Below are positions 44,198 through 53,822 of a stretch of DNA of 64,000 nt, one piece after another. Location of the stretch: contig CAJCIO010000072.1 in the NCBI GenBank assembly GCA_903970465.1, positions 1-64,000 on the forward strand, given 5' to 3'. Each line of letters opens with the position of its first letter. Position 1 is the stretch's first letter. The notes beneath the pieces were generated by a model. It saw only the letters and a list, made by a program, of their open reading frames with translations. It ran no database searches and was not told where the DNA came from. The DNA is from Gammaproteobacteria bacterium. GTDB taxonomy: Bacteria > Pseudomonadota > Gammaproteobacteria > Pseudomonadales > Pseudomonadaceae. A program made the translations under genes and the position numbers.

Positions 44198-44422
44198 CTA
44201 CGCCTGGCGCCAGTGCACTTCTTCGATACCGAATTTCTCGGCGATCGGCTTGCTGGTCTTCTTGACCTGGTCGCGGCCGAACTTGCCTATTCGCCCTACG
44301 CCTGCGTCACAACTCGCCCAATGCCAGGCCTCGGCGTTGTCCATGTTTGCAGCGCGAATCACGAATGATTTCGGCGCCCCGTGGAGGGTGTAGTCGATAA
44401 CGAAGAGTTTTGCGCTGTTCAT
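44198..44422 (-). CDS. Small conserved-looking protein, unknown function
   Basis: 74 residues, soluble: MNSAKLFVIDYTLHGAPKSF opens a likely beta-hairpin, then AWHWASCDAGVGRIGKFGRD. AAGGAGGA eleven bases before the ATG at 44422 supports the start; the frame extends to 44482. It resembles small DUF6555-like Pseudomonas proteins as I recall them, but I am not sure. It is 87 bases downstream of egtBD on the same strand. Confidence 0.7.
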   Translation of the reverse strand: MNSAKLFVIDYTLHGAPKSFVIRAANMDNAEAWHWASCDAGVGRIGKFGRDQVKKTSKPIAEKFGIEEVHWRQA

Positions 44423-44509
44423 GGTGCTGTGTATCCTCCTTGTGATGCAGTACAGAGTGTGATGCGCATCAAAAAATTCCATCTGATTGCTCAGCGGTCC
44501 TCTCCCGGC

Positions 44510-46675
44510 CTAGGCCAAACAGAACAGTGCCACCTGCGGATCGTCGCTGAGCCACTGATGGCTGACCTTCCACCCGGCCTGAGCGGCCAAGGCGGTAAAG
44601 GACTGCACGGTGAACTTGTGCGAGTTCTCGGTGTGCAGCGACTCGCCGGCCTTGAAGGCGAACGCCTGCCCGGCGGCATGGACGATCTGGTCGCGCTGGC
44701 TGACCAGGTGCATCTCGATACGCGCGAGCTCGGCATTCCACAGGGCCTTGTGGGCAAAGGTAGCGAGATCGAAGTCAGCGTCCAGTTCGCGGTTCATGCG
44801 GGTCAGCAGGTTCTTGTTGAACCGCGCCGTCACTTGCCCGGCATCGTCATAGGCGGCTTCTAGGATGGCGCTGTCCTTGACCATGTCGACGCCGATGATG
44901 AAGCGCGCGTCGCGGCCCAGCAGATGGTGAGTCGCGCGCAGGAAGTCCACAGCCTGGGCATGGGTAAAGTTGCCCAGGGTCGAGCCTGGGAAGAAGCCCA
45001 CTCGGGCCCGTTCGCGGGTGGCCGCTGGCAGGTGCATGACTTGGGTGAAATCGTCTACCTGAGGCGCTATCTGCAGATTCGGATACGCGTGACGCAGTTG
45101 CTCGCAGGCGCGCTGAAGCGCGTTCGGGCAGATATCGATCGGCACGTAGACGCCCAGCTGCGGAGTGGCATCCAGCAGCAGTCGGGTCTTCTCGCTGGCG
45201 CCGCTGCCGAATTCGATCAGTGCGGCGTCATCCGGGATCAATGCGGACATCTGCGGCGCGACGCGGCTCAGCAGCGCAGCTTCGGCGCGGGTCGGATAGT
45301 ATTCCGGCACCTTGCAGATGTCCTCGAAGAGCTGCGAGCCGAGGGTGTCGTAGAAGTACTTGGGCGACAGGCTTTTGTGCGGCGCCGAGAGCCCGACGAT
45401 CACGTCGGCGGCAAAGGCCTTGCGCTCCAGGTCCTGACCTTCGGTTTCGGGACCGTTGCACAGGGCAGGGCGAGTATCCCTGGCGAGGCGCACGGCGCTG
45501 AACATCCAACGCTGGTTGGCGGCGAAAAAGTTACGATAGGCAATCCGCGCGTGATCGGGGCTGGTGACACTGGCGCCACCGCGCAGGACCATCTGGTTGA
45601 TCATGAACTTGCCGTTGTATTCGCCCACGGCACTGGCGGCGGGGCGAAAACCCGGGTACGCGCTGTAGGCGCTTTGAGTCCACTGCCAGCCGACATCGTC
45701 GAGTTGTTCCAGCAGCCCGGCGTGGGCCGCGACTTCCCATTCGGCTTCGGTGGGCAGGCGCGCCTCGGCCCAGTGGGCGTACGCGGCGGCCTCGTAATAG
45801 CTGACGTGGGTCACCGGTGCATTCGGGTCCAGCGGGTGCAGACCACGCAAGCTGAACTCGTACCAATCGTCCCCTTGGCGATACCAATAGAAAGGCGCCT
45901 GCCAATCCTCGGCCTGGACCGTCGTCCAACCTTCGGACAGCCACCAATTGGCTTGCTGATAGCCCCCGGCTTCGATAAACGCCAGCCACTGGCCGTTGGT
46001 GACCAGGCGATCGCTGATCTCGAATGGTTCCAGCCAGACCTTGTGTCGCGGGCTCTCGTTGTCGAACGAGAAGCCTTCGCCAGCGTGGCCGATATCCCGC
46101 AAACCGCCGTCCAGCGCGCGCCATTTACCCTTGCTCCCAGATTTGTCGCGAGGCCACAGCGCATCGTAGGCCGGCTTGAGCGACGACAGGCTGAACAGAT
46201 GCAGGGTGTCCATCAGCAACAACTCCTGATGCTGCTGCTCATGGGCCAGGCCCAGGTCGAACAGCTCGCTGGCCTCTTTATTCAAGGTGGTCTGCAGCAA
46301 GTCCTGCATGTGCAGGTCGACATAGGTGCGGTAGGCCAGCACCTGGTCCAGCGTCGGCCGGGTCATCATGCCCCGCTGCGGGCGTGGCTGGCGCGGGCCG
46401 ACGGCCTCGTAGTAGGAGTTGAACAGATAGGCGAAGTGCGCATCGAACGGGCGGTATTCAGAAAGATTGGGCTGCAGCAGAAAGGTTTCGAAAAACCAGG
46501 TGGTGTGCGCCAGGTGCCATTTGCCCGGACTGGCATCGGGCATGGATTGCACGACCAGGTCTTCGGGGCTCAGGGGCGCGATCAACTGTTCGGTGTAGCG
46601 GCGCACGGCCTGATAGCGCTGAGCGGCATCGCTGTGAGCAGGCAGGGATTTTACAGTGTGGGCGATCTGGTTCAT
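44510..46675 (-). CDS. EgtB-EgtD fusion: ergothioneine sulfoxide synthase plus histidine methyltransferase
   Basis: 721 residues in one frame. The N-terminal ~410 residues are EgtB-like. They carry a DinB-type iron site (KWHLAHTTWFFETFLLQ with H57; HEQQHQE, H145 and H149) and an FGE-sulfatase-type domain with HVSYYEAAAYAHWAEARLPT and EAEWEVAAH near 290. The C-terminal ~300 residues are EgtD-like: LSPKYFYDTLGSQLFEDICK, VPEYYPTRAEAALL, SAM-binding LIEFGSGASEKTRLLLDA, and GFFPGSTLGNF. EgtD makes hercynine from His and SAM; EgtB adds a thiol donor. A ~20-residue linker joins them near 412. No egtA, egtC or egtE is nearby, which suggests an EgtB that uses cysteine directly. Confidence 0.9.
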   Translation of the reverse strand: MNQIAHTVKSLPAHSDAAQRYQAVRRYTEQLIAPLSPEDLVVQSMPDASPGKWHLAHTTWFFETFLLQPNLSEYRPFDAHFAYLFNSYYEAVGPRQPRPQRGMMTRPTLDQVLAYRTYVDLHMQDLLQTTLNKEASELFDLGLAHEQQHQELLLMDTLHLFSLSSLKPAYDALWPRDKSGSKGKWRALDGGLRDIGHAGEGFSFDNESPRHKVWLEPFEISDRLVTNGQWLAFIEAGGYQQANWWLSEGWTTVQAEDWQAPFYWYRQGDDWYEFSLRGLHPLDPNAPVTHVSYYEAAAYAHWAEARLPTEAEWEVAAHAGLLEQLDDVGWQWTQSAYSAYPGFRPAASAVGEYNGKFMINQMVLRGGASVTSPDHARIAYRNFFAANQRWMFSAVRLARDTRPALCNGPETEGQDLERKAFAADVIVGLSAPHKSLSPKYFYDTLGSQLFEDICKVPEYYPTRAEAALLSRVAPQMSALIPDDAALIEFGSGASEKTRLLLDATPQLGVYVPIDICPNALQRACEQLRHAYPNLQIAPQVDDFTQVMHLPAATRERARVGFFPGSTLGNFTHAQAVDFLRATHHLLGRDARFIIGVDMVKDSAILEAAYDDAGQVTARFNKNLLTRMNRELDADFDLATFAHKALWNAELARIEMHLVSQRDQIVHAAGQAFAFKAGESLHTENSHKFTVQSFTALAAQAGWKVSHQWLSDDPQVALFCLA

Positions 46676-47003
46676 CTATGGCGGCTCCAACGGCTCCGTC
46701 GCGGGCGACGATGGGGGACGGTAGGGGACTGCTGCCCGGTACGCACATGGCTGACTGCGGGGCGTGATCGGTGTCCGGCAGCGCAAGCGTTGGCATCACA
46801 CCGCGCGCTAGCGAATCCTTGACCGTTGCGCTCGCCTGCACGCTCAGGTGGTTAATCTGAAAGATGTGACTGGGGTGAGCGCCGGGGGTTCGGATTATTT
46901 TGCGTGCAAGCACTTCCGTCCGGTCGAGTGGTCGCCGGGATGGGAGTGAACCGCGTGCCTTTCAGACGGGTCGGACCTTCAGTATCCCTGAGTGGAGAGC
47001 GTT
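46676..47003. other. 328-base divergent intergenic region between egtBD and the DUF72 gene
   Basis: No gene supported. It must hold both promoters. GGAG nine bases before egtBD and GGAGAG before the DUF72 ATG are the ribosome sites. I see no clear repeat or operator. Confidence 0.6.
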
Positions 47004-47909
47004 ATGGCCGGCGTGCATATTGGTATATCAGGTTGGCGCTATGTGCCGTGGCGCAAGGATTTCTATCCCGAAGGCCTGGCACAGAAGAACGAACTGCATT
47101 TCGCCTCACGGGCGGTCAGCAGTATCGAAATCAACGGTTCGTTCTACGCGCTGCAGACCCCTGAGCGTTATGCGCAGTGGTACAGCGATGCGCCCAAGGG
47201 CTTTGTCTTCAGCGTCAAGGCCCCGCGTTACATTACCCATACGCGGCGGCTGCGCGAGATCGAAGTGCCTTTGGCAAATTTTTTCGCATCCGGGGTGTTT
47301 CAACTCAAGGAGAAACTCGGGGCGCTGCTGTGGCAGTTTGCGCCGAGCTTCAAATTCGATGCCGAGCGCTTCGAGCATTTCCTGCAATTGCTGCCGCAGA
47401 CGATGGCGCAAGCGCGTCAGTGTGCCGAGGGCTGCGACGAGCGGTTGCGCAAGCCGGGCTATCTGGATATTCCCAAGCGCGGCAAGTTGCGCCATGCGGT
47501 GGAGATTCGCCACGCCAGTTTTGCGGTGCCCGAATTCATCGCTTTGCTGCGCAAGTACAAGGTTGCGCTGGTGATGGCTGACACGGCAGGCAAGTGGCCG
47601 TACGCCGAGGACCTGACTGCGGATTTCATCTATATACGCCTGCACGGTGATGCCGAGTTGTACAAGAGCGGCTATTCGGCCAAGGCGCTCGAGCACTGGC
47701 GCCAGCGCATCGAACGTTGGGCGGCGGGGCAGCCGGTCGACGATGCGGTGACCATCGATTCGACCAAGGCGAAGAAGCGTACGGCACGCGAGGTATTCTG
47801 CTATTTCGATAACGACGTCAAGGTGCGGGCGCCCTACGATGCGCGCGCTTTGATCGACCTGCTGGATCTCGGTGCAACGCTGCAGGCGTGCCCTGGTGAG
47901 CCGTTGTAG
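47004..47909 (+). CDS. DUF72 family protein
   Basis: 301 residues, TIM-barrel family of unknown function, with GISGWRYVPWRKDFYPEGLA near residue 8, SIEINGSFYALQTPERY near 40, FSVKAPRYITH near 70, LGALLWQFAPSF, VEIRHASF near 165, and DFIYIRLHGDAELYKSGYS near 210, all typical DUF72 motifs. GGAGAG just before the ATG at 47004 sets the start over a GTG at 46992. Diverges from egtBD. Confidence 0.9.
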   Translation: MAGVHIGISGWRYVPWRKDFYPEGLAQKNELHFASRAVSSIEINGSFYALQTPERYAQWYSDAPKGFVFSVKAPRYITHTRRLREIEVPLANFFASGVFQLKEKLGALLWQFAPSFKFDAERFEHFLQLLPQTMAQARQCAEGCDERLRKPGYLDIPKRGKLRHAVEIRHASFAVPEFIALLRKYKVALVMADTAGKWPYAEDLTADFIYIRLHGDAELYKSGYSAKALEHWRQRIERWAAGQPVDDAVTIDSTKAKKRTAREVFCYFDNDVKVRAPYDARALIDLLDLGATLQACPGEPL

Positions 47910-48184
47910 CGAATTCGCTCTGCAGGGCGGATATTTGGGGGGTACGTCTCCCGGCCACGGGGTGGGCAGGAAAACCAGACAAATGGTCGATCTGGTTTAT
48001 AGGAAGGCTGAATCGATTATTGCCGGGGTCTTGATTGCCAGGTTCGTTGATCTGGATCATGTGGCGGGTGATCGCGAGTGCAGGCTGTCCGCAGGCTTTT
48101 GCGGTCCAGGGCTGACAGGTATATACCAGAAGACTACTGCAGGCCCTGCCTGCCGCGTCAAATCACTGTCTGAGGATCGCCATC

Positions 48185-48445
48185 ATGCAAGCATTAGGTT
48201 TATGCCCGCTGGAAATGCGCCAGATCATCGAGTCGGAGTTTCTGCCTCTCAGGTGCGAGTGCCTGGAGGAGGAGGGCAATACGTTGATGATTCGTATCCA
48301 CAACCCCGAGACCGGGCAAGTCGACTTGAGCGTCAGCGGCATCGCCCACGAGCGATTCAGCAGCAGCCGCGCGATCCTTCATCTGGTGGGCGAACTGCGC
48401 AACGAGCTGCAACATCGACAGATGCCCCACGCCAAGGCCAGCTGA
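48185..48445 (+). CDS. DUF1652 family protein
   Basis: 86 residues, small soluble family common in Pseudomonas. CPLEMRQIIESEFLPLRCEC near residue 7 and VSGIAHERFSSSRAILHLVG near 50 are its core. GAGGA is 8 bases before the ATG at 48185. Function unknown; it lies between the DUF72 gene and tpx on the same strand, 140 bases before tpx. Confidence 0.85.
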   Translation: MQALGLCPLEMRQIIESEFLPLRCECLEEEGNTLMIRIHNPETGQVDLSVSGIAHERFSSSRAILHLVGELRNELQHRQMPHAKAS

Positions 48446-48585
48446 TGCATTGCACCGTTTGACATCCCCGCGCAGGCGCGGCTTCCAGGCCCCTGCGCTG
48501 CATGCCTTCGTAGTGCAGCGTCTTTCTTGGCCAAAGGAATCGTGGTTAACTTTGCCTCTTCCCAAAAACCAGAAGGAATCAGTTC

Positions 48586-49086
48586 ATGGCTCAAGTGACG
48601 CTTGGTGGCAACCCGATCACCGTTAATGGTCAACTGCCGCAAGCTGGTGCTGCTGCGCCGGCGTTCACGCTGGTAGCCGGCGATCTGTCCGACGCGACGC
48701 TGGCGACCTTCGCTGGCAAACGCAAGATCGTCAATATCTTCCCGAGCGTCGACACCCCGACGTGCGCAACCTCAGTGCGCAAGTTCAACGCGCAGGCCAG
48801 CGAGCTGGCCAACACCGTGGTGCTCTGCGTGTCTGCCGACTTGCCATTCGCCCAGGCGCGCTTCTGCGGTGCTGAAGGCCTGGAAAACGTCAAGAACCTC
48901 TCCAGTTTCCGTGCCGCAGACTTCGCCAGCAGCTACGGCGTTGCCATCGCCGACGGTCCGCTCAAGGGCCTGACTGCCCGCGCCGTGGTAGTACTGGACG
49001 AAAACGACAAGGTCCTGCACAGCGAGCTGGTCAAGGAAATCAAGGAAGAGCCTGATTACGAAGCGGCGCTGGCCGTTCTCAAGTAA
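48586..49086 (+). CDS. tpx: Thiol peroxidase
   Basis: Atypical 2-Cys peroxiredoxin that reduces lipid and other hydroperoxides with thioredoxin. 166 residues with peroxidatic C60 in [15 protein letters not shown] and resolving C94 in [12 protein letters not shown], matching C61 and C95 of E. coli Tpx. AAGGA upstream of the ATG at 48586 sets the start. A terminator follows the stop by 20 bases, so it is probably monocistronic. Confidence 0.96.
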   Translation: MAQVTLGGNPITVNGQLPQAGAAAPAFTLVAGDLSDATLATFAGKRKIVNIFPSVDTPTCATSVRKFNAQASELANTVVLCVSADLPFAQARFCGAEGLENVKNLSSFRAADFASSYGVAIADGPLKGLTARAVVVLDENDKVLHSELVKEIKEEPDYEAALAVLK

Positions 49087-49105
49087 TTCGAGCACCTGAA
49101 CAGCA

Positions 49106-49137
49106 ACGGCCTGGCGTTTTCGTCAGGCCGTTTTTAT
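49106..49137 (+). terminator. Rho-independent terminator of tpx
   Basis: ACGGCCTG (49106-49113) pairs with CAGGCCGT (49124-49131) around a 10-base loop, and T-rich sequence follows at once. It lies 20 bases past the tpx stop. Confidence 0.88.
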
Positions 49138-49308
49138 TTGTGCGCAGGTCCTGGGGCCGTAATGGCATAGTACTGGCGGGGGAAATCCACCCTCTGACAT
49201 TTCAGGATACGTAAATTGCCCGTAAAGGCACTTTGCTAAAAACGTATCAATGCTTATCTTGCATCCCTCTGAACGTAAAAGCCTTCTTGAACAAGGGTCG
49301 TCCACCCC

Positions 49309-50610
49309 ATGCAATCGTCTGATTCGCGCCGTTTTTCCCTTCGCTGGCTGTTGTTTGTCGTGTTGTTGATCGTGTTGGCAGGCGCTGCTTGGTGGTATTG
49401 GGCGCATCGCGCTGACACAAGCCAGGCCGCCGCAGGCCCCGGCGCTACGGCGGGCAGCCATGGCGGACACACCGGCCGTCGCGCCGGCGGCCCTGGCCGG
49501 CCGGGCTTCGGCGGTTCCGAGGAGCCAACGCCAGTACGCGTGGCGGCGGTGACCCAAGGCGATTTCCCGGTCTATTACAAGGCGCTGGGCACGGTGACGT
49601 CGACCAATACCGTGAGCGTGCGCAGCCGCGTCGCCGGGGAACTGGTCAAGGTCAATTATCAGGAAGGCCAGGTGGTCAAGGCCGGTGACCTGTTGGCGCA
49701 GATCGACCCGCGCAGCTATCAGATCGCCCTGCAACAGGCGCAAGGCACCCTGGCGCAGAATCAAGCATTGCTCAAGAACGCACAGATCGACCTGCAGCGC
49801 TATCAGGGACTGTTCAAGGAGGACAGCATCGCCAAGCAGACACTCGACACTCAGGCCTCTCTGGTGGGGCAGTACCAAGGCACCATCAAGACCAACGAAG
49901 CGGCGGTCAACGATGCCAGGCTGAACCTCGACTTCACCCAGATTCGTTCGCCGATCAGCGGCCGCGTCGGCTTGCGCCAACTGGACGTCGGCAACCTGGT
50001 GGCGGCCAATGACACCACCGCGCTGGCGGTCATCATCCAGATGCAACCGATCACCGTGGTCTTCACCCTGCCGGAAGCCGAGCTCAACCCAGTGCTGGAG
50101 CGTTATCACAGTGGCGCCACACTGCCGGCCGAGGCCTGGGATCGCGGCGACGCCAAGCTGCAGGCCAGTGGCGTACTGGCGAGCCTCGACAACCAGATCG
50201 ATATCACCACCGGCACCCTGAAGTTCAAGGCGCGCTTCGAAAACCGCGACGAGGCGCTGTTCCCCAATCAGTTCGTCAATATCCGCCTGCTGGCCAACAC
50301 CCTGAAAAACGTCGTACTGGCCCCGAGTGCGGCGATTCAGTTCGGCACCGACGGCAGTTACGTGTACGTGGTCGGCGATGACAAGAAGGTCAGCCTGCGC
50401 CAGCTCAAGCTGGGAGGTAGCGATGGCTCTTCGACGGTCATCCTCGACGGCCTCAAACCCGGTGAGCGGGTCGTGCTGGAAGGCACCGATCGCCTGCGCG
50501 ACGGCAACGCCGTAGAGGTAGTCAATGATCCGAGTCAGGTGCCCACCGAGCCGCGCCAGCATCTGCAAGGCAAGGATAAAAACGCCGGCGAAGGCAAGCG
50601 CGGCGCATGA
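49309..50610 (+). CDS. muxA: RND efflux periplasmic adaptor (MuxA/MdtA-like)
   Basis: 433 residues. N-terminal anchor helix near 12-32, then a Gly/Ala/Arg-rich tract near 38-70 ([13 protein letters not shown] ends it), lipoyl half-motifs ([20 protein letters not shown] and [20 protein letters not shown]), and a coiled coil near 130-190 ([20 protein letters not shown]). It couples the two RND pumps to OpmB. Its stop overlaps the muxB start as ATGA. muxABC-opmB exports beta-lactams, novobiocin and macrolides in P. aeruginosa, but its specificity here is unknown. A 171-base gap after the tpx terminator holds its promoter. Confidence 0.93.
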   Translation: MQSSDSRRFSLRWLLFVVLLIVLAGAAWWYWAHRADTSQAAAGPGATAGSHGGHTGRRAGGPGRPGFGGSEEPTPVRVAAVTQGDFPVYYKALGTVTSTNTVSVRSRVAGELVKVNYQEGQVVKAGDLLAQIDPRSYQIALQQAQGTLAQNQALLKNAQIDLQRYQGLFKEDSIAKQTLDTQASLVGQYQGTIKTNEAAVNDARLNLDFTQIRSPISGRVGLRQLDVGNLVAANDTTALAVIIQMQPITVVFTLPEAELNPVLERYHSGATLPAEAWDRGDAKLQASGVLASLDNQIDITTGTLKFKARFENRDEALFPNQFVNIRLLANTLKNVVLAPSAAIQFGTDGSYVYVVGDDKKVSLRQLKLGGSDGSSTVILDGLKPGERVVLEGTDRLRDGNAVEVVNDPSQVPTEPRQHLQGKDKNAGEGKRGA

Positions 50611-53600
50611 ACCTTTCACGCCTGTTCATTCTGCGGCCGGTCGCGACCACGCTGAGCATGCTGGCAATCATCCTCGCGGGCGCCTTGGCCTATCGGCTGC
50701 TGCCGGTCGCCGCGCTGCCGCAGGTGGATTACCCGACTATTCGGGTGATGACCCTGTACCCGGGCGCCAGCCCCCATGTGATGACCAGTGCGGTGACGGC
50801 GCCGCTCGAACGCCAGTTCGGACAGATGCCAGGCCTGCAGCAGATGGCCTCGACCAGCTCCGGCGGGGCGTCGGTGCTGACCCTGCGCTTCAGCCTCGAT
50901 ATCAATATGGACGTCGCCGAGCAGGAAGTGCAGGCGGCCATCAACGCCGCCACCAACCTGCTGCCCAGCGACCTGCCGGCGCCACCGGTCTACAACAAGG
51001 TCAACCCCGCTGACACCCCGGTGCTGACGGTCGCGGTCAGTTCGAAAACCATGCCGCTGCCCAAGCTCAACGACTTGGTCGACACCCGCATGGCGCAGAA
51101 GCTGGCGCAGGTATCCGGGGTCGGCATGGTGACCATCGCCGGCGGTCAGCGTCAGGCGGTACGGATCAAGGTCAACACTCAGGCGCTGGCGTCCCACGGC
51201 CTCAATCTCGAAGATGTGCGCACGCTGATCGGCGCCTCCAACGTCAATCAGCCCAAAGGCAATTTTGACGGCCCGACACGGGTGGCGATGCTCGATGCCA
51301 ACGATCAACTGCGCTCGCCGGAGGAATACGCCAACCTCATTCTTGCCTACAACAATGGCTCGCCGTTGCGGCTCAAGGACGTCGCCGAGATCGCCGATGG
51401 CGCCGAAAACGAGCGGCTGGCGGCCTGGGCCAACAAGAACCAGGCGGTTCTGCTGAACATCCAGCGCCAGCCCGGAGCCAACGTCATCGAGGTCGTCGAC
51501 CGTATCAAGGCGGTGCTGCCGTCGATCACCGACAACCTGCCAGCCGGTTTCGATGTCACGGTACTGACCGATCGCACCCAGACGATTCGCGCCTCGGTCA
51601 AAGACGTGCAGCTCGAACTGTTCATCGCCATCGCGCTGGTGGTCATGGTCACGTTCGTCTTCCTGCGCCGCGCCAGTGCCACACTGATCCCTTCGGTGGC
51701 GGTGCCTTTGTCGCTGGTCGGCACCTTCGGGGTGATGTACCTGGCGGGTTTCTCCATCAACAACCTGACGCTGATGGCCATGACCATCGCCACGGGTTTT
51801 GTGGTGGACGACGCCATTGTCATGCTGGAAAACATTTCCCGGCACATCGAGGAGGGCGAAACGCCCCTGCAGGCGGCACTGAAGGGGGCCCGGCAGATCG
51901 GCTTCACCCTGGTTTCGCTGACGTTGTCGCTGATTGCCGTGCTGATACCGCTGCTGTTCATGGCCGATGTGGTCGGGCGCTTGTTCCGCGAGTTCGCCAT
52001 CACCCTGGCGGTGGCGATCCTGATCTCGCTGGTGGTGTCGTTGACCCTGACGCCGATGATGTGCGCGCGGTTGCTCAAGCGCGAGCCGCAACCCCACGAG
52101 CAGGGTCGTTTCTATCGGGCCAGCGGGCTGTGGATCGACTGGCTGATCGAGCGCTACAGCCACGGCCTGCGCTGGGTGCTGCGCCATCAACCGCTCACGC
52201 TGCTGGTCGCCGTCGCTACCCTGGGCCTGACTGTGGTGCTCTATATCGTGGTGCCCAAGGGTTTCTTCCCGGTGCAGGACACCGGCGTGATCCAGGGGAT
52301 TTCCGAGGCGCCCCAGGCCATATCGTTCAAGGCCATGAGTCAGCGCCAGCAGGCCTTGGCGGACGTCATCCTGCAAGACCCGGATGTCGAAAGCCTGTCG
52401 TCCTATATCGGTGTCGACGGCGACAACGCCACGCTCAACAGCGGGCGTTTCCTGATCAATCTCAAGCCCCATGACCAGCGCAGCCTGACCGCCAGCCAGA
52501 TCATCACGCGCCTGCAGCCCAAGGTCGATACCCAGGTGGGTGTGCGGCTGTTCATGCAGCCGGTGCAGGACTTGACCATCGAGGATCGGGTCAGCCGCAC
52601 GCAGTACCAGTTCAGCCTGTCGTCACCCGATGCCGATATGCTCGCCACCTGGAGCGACCGCCTGGTGCAGACGCTCAAACAGCATCCGCAACTCACCGAT
52701 GTGGCCAGCGACCTGCAGGACAAAGGCCTGCAGGTCTATCTGAATATCGACCGGGACACCGCCAAGCGTCTGGGCGTCAATGTGTCCGATATCACCAACG
52801 CCCTGTACGACGCCTTCGGTCAGCGGCAGATTTCGACCATCTACACCCAGGCCAGCCAGTACCGCGTGGTGCTGCAGGCCGCCGACGGGGGGGTGATCGG
52901 CCCACAGGCGTTGGAGCAGATCTACGTCAAGACCAGCAACGGCGCCGCAACCTCGACCAGCAATACCGCCACCGGCACCAACGCGGGCACCAACGCCGGC
53001 ACTACCGAGGCCACTGGTGGGCAGGTGCGCTTGTCGAGTCTGGCACGCATCGAGCAGCGCCAGACGCAACTGGCGATCACCCACATCGGCCAGTTCCCGG
53101 CGGTAATGATGTCGTTCAACCTGGCCGAAGGCGTATCGCTGGGCGAAGCCGTGGCACTGATCGAGCAGGTGCAGCACGATATAGGCATGCCGCTGGGCGT
53201 GCGCACCGAATTCCAGGGCGCGGCGCAGGCGTTCCAGGCGTCGCTGTCGAGCACCCTGTGGCTGATCCTCGCGGCGATCGTGACCATGTACATCGTGCTG
53301 GGCGTGCTCTACGAGAGCTTCATCCACCCGATCACCATTCTGTCCACGCTGCCGTCCGCCGCGGTCGGCGCCTTGCTCGCATTGATACTCACCGGCAATG
53401 ATCTGGGGATGATCGCGATCATCGGCATCATTCTGCTGATCGGTATCGTCAAAAAGAACGCCATCATGATGATCGACTTCGCCCTCGATGCTGAGCGCAG
53501 CCGCGGTCTCGATCCGCAGACCGCGATCTTCGAGGCGGCGCTGCTGCGCTTTCGGCCGATCCTGATGACCACGCTGGCGGCGCTGTTCGGCGCTATCCCG

Positions 53601-53816
53601 CTGATGCTGGCAACGGGTTCCGGCGCCGAGTTGCGCCAGCCGCTGGGGCTGGTGATGGTCGGCGGCTTGCTGGTGAGCCAGGTGCTGACCTTGTTCACCA
53701 CGCCGGTGATCTACCTGTATTTCGACCGTCTGGGGCGGCGCTGGCGGCCCAAGTCGCGACCTGCCGACCCAGGTGGCGATGACCGTGCCCATGGCATCAG
53801 GCCGAGCCATGAGTGA
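50607..53816 (+). CDS. muxB: RND efflux transporter subunit (MuxB/MdtB-like) with a repetitive insertion
   Basis: Inner-membrane proton-driven pump, 1069 residues, 12 helices. Proton-relay marks are [20 protein letters not shown] near 395 and the conserved Lys in [14 protein letters not shown] near 950. It is about 25 residues longer than MuxB as I recall it (1043). The extra length is a Ser/Thr/Asn/Gly/Ala-rich stretch at about residues 778-803 ([20 protein letters not shown]) within the large periplasmic loop. Starts within the muxA stop; muxC begins 6 bases after its stop. Confidence 0.93.
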   Translation: MNLSRLFILRPVATTLSMLAIILAGALAYRLLPVAALPQVDYPTIRVMTLYPGASPHVMTSAVTAPLERQFGQMPGLQQMASTSSGGASVLTLRFSLDINMDVAEQEVQAAINAATNLLPSDLPAPPVYNKVNPADTPVLTVAVSSKTMPLPKLNDLVDTRMAQKLAQVSGVGMVTIAGGQRQAVRIKVNTQALASHGLNLEDVRTLIGASNVNQPKGNFDGPTRVAMLDANDQLRSPEEYANLILAYNNGSPLRLKDVAEIADGAENERLAAWANKNQAVLLNIQRQPGANVIEVVDRIKAVLPSITDNLPAGFDVTVLTDRTQTIRASVKDVQLELFIAIALVVMVTFVFLRRASATLIPSVAVPLSLVGTFGVMYLAGFSINNLTLMAMTIATGFVVDDAIVMLENISRHIEEGETPLQAALKGARQIGFTLVSLTLSLIAVLIPLLFMADVVGRLFREFAITLAVAILISLVVSLTLTPMMCARLLKREPQPHEQGRFYRASGLWIDWLIERYSHGLRWVLRHQPLTLLVAVATLGLTVVLYIVVPKGFFPVQDTGVIQGISEAPQAISFKAMSQRQQALADVILQDPDVESLSSYIGVDGDNATLNSGRFLINLKPHDQRSLTASQIITRLQPKVDTQVGVRLFMQPVQDLTIEDRVSRTQYQFSLSSPDADMLATWSDRLVQTLKQHPQLTDVASDLQDKGLQVYLNIDRDTAKRLGVNVSDITNALYDAFGQRQISTIYTQASQYRVVLQAADGGVIGPQALEQIYVKTSNGAATSTSNTATGTNAGTNAGTTEATGGQVRLSSLARIEQRQTQLAITHIGQFPAVMMSFNLAEGVSLGEAVALIEQVQHDIGMPLGVRTEFQGAAQAFQASLSSTLWLILAAIVTMYIVLGVLYESFIHPITILSTLPSAAVGALLALILTGNDLGMIAIIGIILLIGIVKKNAIMMIDFALDAERSRGLDPQTAIFEAALLRFRPILMTTLAALFGAIPLMLATGSGAELRQPLGLVMVGGLLVSQVLTLFTTPVIYLYFDRLGRRWRPKSRPADPGGDDRAHGIRPSHE

Positions 53817-53822
53817 CGCGCG

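Noticed and set aside
44924..46822. 632-residue plus-strand frame opposite egtBD
   Set aside because: Antisense to a well-supported EgtB-EgtD protein with all motifs.
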